Positions 60,177 to 64,000 of a DNA stretch of 64,000 bases are shown one piece after another. The first letter of the stretch is position 1, and every line of letters begins with the position of its first letter. Both the position numbers and the translations under genes were made by a program. Origin of the DNA: Methylobacterium variabile (GTDB lineage: Bacteria > Pseudomonadota > Alphaproteobacteria > Rhizobiales > Beijerinckiaceae); contig NZ_LABY01000178.1 of the NCBI RefSeq assembly GCF_001043975.1, positions 30,148-94,147 of the forward strand, written 5' to 3'. A model generated the notes under the pieces. The model made no database searches, had not been told where the DNA came from, and saw only the letters and a list, made by a program, of their open reading frames with translations.

Positions 60177-60446
60177 TCAGCAGCGGTACCCGCCCGAGGT
60201 CTGGCCGTACTGCTTGACCGGGAAGTTCTGCTGGTTGGCGTTGCCCTCCGAGGCCGAGCTCATCGGGCAGGCGCCGTAGAACGGCCGGGTGCCGTTGCCG
60301 AACGGGTTGCCGAGCGAGCCGGTGGTCTCGACATCCTGGCTCCAGAACGGGCCGGCTGGGGAGTTCGCGCTGAATGCCATGGCGGACGAGATCGGAGCGG
60401 CGCCAAGGACGAGGGCGGTGACGACGGCGGCGATACGGGTCTTCAT
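60177..60446 (-). CDS. Small exported hypothetical protein
   Basis: 89 residues from the ATG at 60444-60446 (MKTRIAAVVTALVLGAAPIS). The AGGAG is about 12 bp upstream, a little far. After the signal peptide (ending near SAMAFS) the mature part is about 65 residues, Gly/Asn/Ser-rich: SPAGPFWSQDVETTGSLGNP, TRPFYGACPMSSASEGNANQ and a terminal GGYRC; two cysteines. No family recognised. It forms a probable two-gene operon with the 32-residue microprotein. About 245 bp upstream separate it from the putA stop and must contain its promoter. Confidence 0.65.
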   Translation of the reverse strand: MKTRIAAVVTALVLGAAPISSAMAFSANSPAGPFWSQDVETTGSLGNPFGNGTRPFYGACPMSSASEGNANQQNFPVKQYGQTSGGYRC

Positions 60447-60691
60447 ATGGTATTCAGTCTCCTGTTGGGGGAAGATTGGTCTGGATCGACCTGCTTCCGT
60501 TGGGATGACTGGAATATAGATTGCAGCTTCCCGCCGCGATGTGTCCTCGCGCACGCGGCCGAACGGAATAAAAATTGGTCCGGATGCGGCCAGTCAGCAG
60601 CGGAAGCTGTGCCATTCCGCTGCGCGAGGTGCCGTCCTTTGTGGCGCCGAGCCGGTCGCCTGCCGGCCCGGGCGCGCACCCGCTGTGCCGC

Positions 60692-63600
60692 TCACCCCTC
60701 CATCGCGATCAGCGCCGCGTCGCCGCCGGCCGCCGCGGTGTTGATCGTCACGGTCTGCTCGGTGGCGAAGCGGGTGAGGTAGTGCGGCCCGCCGGCCTTC
60801 GGGCCGGTGCCGGAGAGGCCGTGGCCGCCGAAGGGCTGAACCCCGACCACCGCGCCGATCATGTTGCGGTTGACGTAGATGTTGCCGGTGGAGAGGCGCG
60901 ACACCACCCGCTCCACCGTGGCGTCGATGCGGGAATGGACGCCGAGGGTCAGGCCGTAGCCGGTGGCCTCGATCTGATCGAGCACCCGGTCGAGGTCGGA
61001 GGCCCGGTAGCGGGCGACGTGCAGGATCGGGCCGAACACCTCCTCGGTCAGGGCACCGGGGCCGGGGATCTCGTAGATCTGCGGCGCCACGAAGTGGCCC
61101 TTGCCCGGGACCTCGCCGACGTAATGGGCCGTGGCGGCTCGGCGCATGGCGGCGCCGTGCTGGTCGAGGCGGGCGCGGGCCTCGGCGTCGATCACCGGGC
61201 CGACATGGGTCGCCGGGTCGGCGGGATCGCCGAGGCGCAGCTCCCGGGCGGCGCCCGCCACCATGGCGATGACCCGGTCGGCCACGTCCTCCTGCACCAG
61301 CAGCAGGCGCAGGGCCGAGCAGCGCTGGCCGGCGGAGCGGAAGGCCGAGGTCACCACGTCGTCGGCGACCTGCTCGGGCAGGGCGGTGGCGTCGACCAGC
61401 ATCGCGTTGATGCCGCCGGTCTCGGCGATCAGCGGCACGATCGGACCGTCCTTGGCGGCGAGCGCCCGGTTGATGTGGCGCGCCACCTCGGTCGAGCCGG
61501 TGAAGACCACGCCGGCGACGTGCGGGTGCGCCACGAGCGCCGCCCCGACCGCGCCGTCGCCCGGCACGAGCTGGAGCGCGGAGGGCGCGACGCCGGCCCG
61601 GTGCATCAGGCGCACGGCCTCCGCGGCGATGAGCGGCGTCTGCTCGGCGGGCTTGGCCACCACGGCGTTGCCGGCCATGAGCGCCGCGGCCACCTGGCCG
61701 ACGAAGATGGCGAGGGGAAAATTCCACGGCGAGATCGCCACGAACACCCCGCGGCTGCGCAAGGACAGGCGGTTGCTCTCCCCGGTCGGGCCCGGCAGGG
61801 CTTCGGGCGCGCCGAAGAGCTTCCTTCCTTGAGCCGCGTAGTAGCGGCAGAAATCCACCGCCTCGCGCAGCTCCGCCACCGCGTCGTCCAGGGTCTTGCC
61901 GGCCTCGGCCTGGAGCAGGTGGATCAAGCGTCCGCGGGACGCCTCCATGGCGTCGGCGGCCCGCTCCAGGGCGGCGGCGCGCTGCGCGGCGGGCAGCAGG
62001 CCCCAGGCGACCGCGCCCTTGCGGGCGGCGACCATCGCCGCGGCGGCAATCTCGGGCGAGGCCTCCGCGACCGTGCCGACGACCGTGCGGGCGTCGCTCG
62101 GGCTCACCACGTCGCGCCGCGCTCCGCCTTTCGCGACGCCGTCGATCACCGCGGCGGCGTCCGCCGGTCCGCGGGCGGCGGCCACCGCCTCGGTCAGGCG
62201 CTCCAGGGCCGCCCGGTCGCCGAACTCGACGCCGGCGGAATTGATCCGCTCCGGCGCGAACAGGTCGGCGGGGCGGCGCAGGCGCGGGTGCCGGGCCCGG
62301 TCGGGATTGCCGACGCTCTCGGCCGGCCGGCGCAGCAGGGTCTCGACCGGCACCGCCGGGTCCGCGGCCTGGGAGACGAAGGACGAGTTGGCGCCGTTCT
62401 CGAGCAGCCGCCGCACCAGGTAGGCCAGCAGGTCGCGGTGGCCGCCGACCGGCGCGTAGGTGCGGCAGGCCGCCCCCGGCACGGTGGCGAGGAGGCGCGC
62501 GTAGAGGGCCTCGCCCATGCCGTGCAGGCGCTGGAACTCGTAGGTCCCGGCTTCCGGCCCCGCGCGCTCGACGATGGCCGCGACGGTCAGCGCGTTGTGG
62601 GTGGCGAATTGCGGGAAGAGCCGCGGCCGGTGGGCGAGCATCCGCTCCGCCGCCGCCAGGTAGCTCAGGTCGGTCATGCTCTTGCGGGTGAAGACGGGGT
62701 AGTCGGGCAGCCCCCGCTCCTGGGCCCGCTTCACCTCGGTGTCCCAGTAGGCGCCCTTGACGAGGCGCACCATCAGGCGCCGGTCGAGCCGGGCTGCGAG
62801 GTCGGCGACGTGGTCGATGACGGTAAGACAGCGCTTCTGATAGGCCTGGACCGCGAGGCCGAAGCCGTCCCAGCCGGCGAGCGAGGGATCGCTGAGCACC
62901 GCGGCGATCACCTCGAGGGAGAGCTCGAGCCGGTCCGCCTCCTCGGCGTCGACTGTGAAGTTGAGGTCGTAGCTCTTTGCCGCCCTGGCGAGGCCGAGGA
63001 GCACCGGCACCAGCTCCGCCATCACCCGGTCGCGGCTGACGGCCTCGTAGCGCGGGTGCAGCGCCGAGAGCTTGACCGAGATGCCCGGCCGGTCGGGCAG
63101 CGCCCGGTTGCCCGCCGCGCGGCCGATCGCCTCGATGGCACTCGCGTAGGAGGCGGCGTAGGCGCGGGCATCCTCCGCCGTGCGGGCGCCCTCGCCGAGC
63201 ATGTCGAAGGAGTAGCGGTAGAGCCGGCCCTGTCCGCTCGCCGAGCGCTTGAGCGCCGCCTCGATCGTCTCGCCGAGCACGAAGTGCCCGCCCATCACCC
63301 GCATCGCCTGGCGGGCGGCCTGGCGCACGGCGGGCAGGCCGAGGCGCTTGGCGAGGCCCGCCAGGATGCCCTCCGGGGTGTCGCCGGGTTGAATGATCCG
63401 GGCCGAGAGGCCGAGCGCCCAGGCCGAGGAGCGCACCAGGAGGGCGTCGGAGCGGGTGGCGTGCTGCTCGAAGCCGCCGAAGCGCAGCTTGTCCTCGATC
63501 AGCCGGTCGGCGGTGGCGGCGTCCGGCACCCGCAGCAGCGCCTCGGCCAGCACCATCAGGGCCAAGCCCTCCTTGGTCGAGAGCGAGTACTCGCGCAGCA

Positions 63601-63781
63601 TCGCCTCGACGCCGCCGAGGCCCCCGGTCTCCTGCCGGATCGCGCCGACGAGGTCGCGGGCCAGCGCATCGACCCGCGCCTCGCGCTCCGGGGTGAGGCC
63701 GCCGCGCTCCAGGAAGCAGCGGGCGAGGGCGGCGTCGTCGGCCGCATAGGGAGCGTGGAACACGGGGAGCGGGGCGGGCAT
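60692..63781 (-). CDS. putA: Bifunctional proline dehydrogenase / L-glutamate gamma-semialdehyde dehydrogenase
   Basis: 1029 residues. It oxidises proline to glutamate in two steps. The FAD-dependent proline dehydrogenase barrel includes MRVMGGHFVLGETIEAAL, DRPGISVKLSALHPRYEA, LMVRLVKGAYWDTEVK and YEFQRLHGMGEALY; the aldehyde dehydrogenase half has SPWNFPLAIFVGQVAAALMAGN, FTGSTEVARHINRALA, AETGGINAMLVDA and catalytic Cys about 821 in GQRCSALRLL. E. coli PutA has an extra N-terminal ribbon-helix-helix DNA-binding domain, which this protein lacks, so repression must come from another protein; the divergent Lrp-type gene is the obvious candidate. Confidence 0.97.
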   Translation of the reverse strand: MPAPLPVFHAPYAADDAALARCFLERGGLTPEREARVDALARDLVGAIRQETGGLGGVEAMLREYSLSTKEGLALMVLAEALLRVPDAATADRLIEDKLRFGGFEQHATRSDALLVRSSAWALGLSARIIQPGDTPEGILAGLAKRLGLPAVRQAARQAMRVMGGHFVLGETIEAALKRSASGQGRLYRYSFDMLGEGARTAEDARAYAASYASAIEAIGRAAGNRALPDRPGISVKLSALHPRYEAVSRDRVMAELVPVLLGLARAAKSYDLNFTVDAEEADRLELSLEVIAAVLSDPSLAGWDGFGLAVQAYQKRCLTVIDHVADLAARLDRRLMVRLVKGAYWDTEVKRAQERGLPDYPVFTRKSMTDLSYLAAAERMLAHRPRLFPQFATHNALTVAAIVERAGPEAGTYEFQRLHGMGEALYARLLATVPGAACRTYAPVGGHRDLLAYLVRRLLENGANSSFVSQAADPAVPVETLLRRPAESVGNPDRARHPRLRRPADLFAPERINSAGVEFGDRAALERLTEAVAAARGPADAAAVIDGVAKGGARRDVVSPSDARTVVGTVAEASPEIAAAAMVAARKGAVAWGLLPAAQRAAALERAADAMEASRGRLIHLLQAEAGKTLDDAVAELREAVDFCRYYAAQGRKLFGAPEALPGPTGESNRLSLRSRGVFVAISPWNFPLAIFVGQVAAALMAGNAVVAKPAEQTPLIAAEAVRLMHRAGVAPSALQLVPGDGAVGAALVAHPHVAGVVFTGSTEVARHINRALAAKDGPIVPLIAETGGINAMLVDATALPEQVADDVVTSAFRSAGQRCSALRLLLVQEDVADRVIAMVAGAARELRLGDPADPATHVGPVIDAEARARLDQHGAAMRRAATAHYVGEVPGKGHFVAPQIYEIPGPGALTEEVFGPILHVARYRASDLDRVLDQIEATGYGLTLGVHSRIDATVERVVSRLSTGNIYVNRNMIGAVVGVQPFGGHGLSGTGPKAGGPHYLTRFATEQTVTINTAAAGGDAALIAMEG

Positions 63782-63904
63782 CGGGGCGGTCCGGGCGAGG
63801 CGCTTGAACGATTCTCAGCCTAGAGGGCCTTTCGCCGCGCTTCGATGGCGCATATCCGGGGTCGGCCGCAGAATCGGCGGCAAAACCGGGCTTTGGCAGC
63901 GAGA
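63782..63904. promoter_or_regulatory. putA / regulator divergent control region
   Basis: 123 bp separate the putA start from the divergent Lrp/AsnC regulator start. By analogy with putR-putA pairs in other alphaproteobacteria this should hold both promoters and the regulator's binding sites. I see no confident operator or -35/-10 motif by eye. Confidence 0.45.
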
Positions 63905-64000
63905 ATGACGGACGGGCTCGACCGGGTCGACCGGCAGATCCTCAGGATCCTCCAGCGCGAGGGCCGGATTCCCAACGTGGAGCTGGCCGAGCGGGTCGGG
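63905..64000 (+). CDS. Lrp/AsnC-family transcriptional regulator, 5' end
   Basis: The frame from the ATG at 63905 stays open to the window edge (32 codons). It starts MTDGLDRVDRQILRILQREG then RIPNVELAERVG, the typical Lrp/AsnC winged-helix start. It is divergent from putA, and in Agrobacterium- and Rhodobacter-type genomes a gene in this position (PutR) activates putA in response to proline. The effector-binding domain lies beyond the window. The name PutR is an inference from position. Confidence 0.85.
   Translation, partial: MTDGLDRVDRQILRILQREGRIPNVELAERVG

Noticed and set aside
1..64000. tRNA, rRNA, riboswitch or prophage
   Set aside because: I read the intergenic gaps for cloverleaf ends, rRNA cores and phage genes and saw none; a covariance-model scan would be decisive.

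Overview
The window is a GC-rich (roughly 70% or more, my visual estimate) alphaproteobacterial chromosome segment. Gene content points to Rhizobiales, most likely a Methylobacterium-type genome. The pointers are the IalB-family exported protein, DUF2794, DUF1674/SdhAF4, electron-transfer flavoprotein:ubiquinone oxidoreductase beside a uracil-DNA glycosylase and a MoaB protein, PutA without its own DNA-binding domain and facing an Lrp-type regulator, and RsmB followed by a heparinase II/III-like protein. No rRNA, tRNA, CRISPR array, prophage or intact insertion sequence was found. The genus is an inference.

Region by region. 0-6 kb: the end of a YgjP-like metallopeptidase, small exported proteins, and a translationally coupled pair of large family-2 glycosyltransferases. 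6-9 kb: a signal-peptide esterase inside a 1.6 kb segment bounded by a perfect 24-bp inverted repeat, then a class-C beta-lactamase-like serine hydrolase. 9-15.7 kb: purC, an HpcH-type aldolase, a carboxylesterase, alkA and gluQ (divergent, 6 bp apart), a polyprenyl diphosphate synthase, a DUF2007 protein and a TrmN6-like methyltransferase. 15.8-20.6 kb, all on the minus strand: pyrB, hicA, hicB, a dihydroorotase-like gene lacking metal ligands, plsY and dprA, so a toxin-antitoxin pair sits inside the pyrimidine gene row. 20.8-33.5 kb: topA, ispE, a TPR protein, a chemoreceptor, ETF-QO, a uracil-DNA glycosylase that appears to have lost its iron-sulfur ligands, a YpfJ-type peptidase and moaB. 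33.5-35.1 kb: a less GC-rich patch with a dispersed repeat, an unknown gene and an Imm50-like immunity gene. 35-41.9 kb: a glycosyltransferase-like fragment, a PA0069-type radical SAM protein, a GNAT acetyltransferase, a glycosyltransferase, a PPC-domain protein overlapping an acyl-CoA ligase, and rnhB. 42-49.9 kb: microproteins, DUF2794, an L,D-transpeptidase, a cupin, a bacterial PH-domain protein, a DUF1674 protein, rsmB, a heparinase-like protein and a diguanylate cyclase. 50-59.3 kb: an aldo/keto reductase, an MHYT-PAS hybrid histidine kinase, a 1207-residue AsmA-like protein with a hexad-repeat tail, and a NodU/CmcH-type carbamoyltransferase. 59.3-64 kb: exported small proteins (including a 32-codon membrane microprotein), putA, and the 5' end of a divergent Lrp/AsnC regulator.

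Most of the window is housekeeping. Accessory signals are the repeat-bounded esterase segment, HicAB inside the pyr row, the Imm50-like patch, several palindromic repeats, and surface-polysaccharide-type genes scattered singly. I did not find a clearly new multi-gene defence or biosynthetic system. The most worthwhile leads are the PyrX-like dihydroorotase with embedded HicAB, the cluster-less uracil-DNA glycosylase, and the inverted-repeat-bounded esterase segment.
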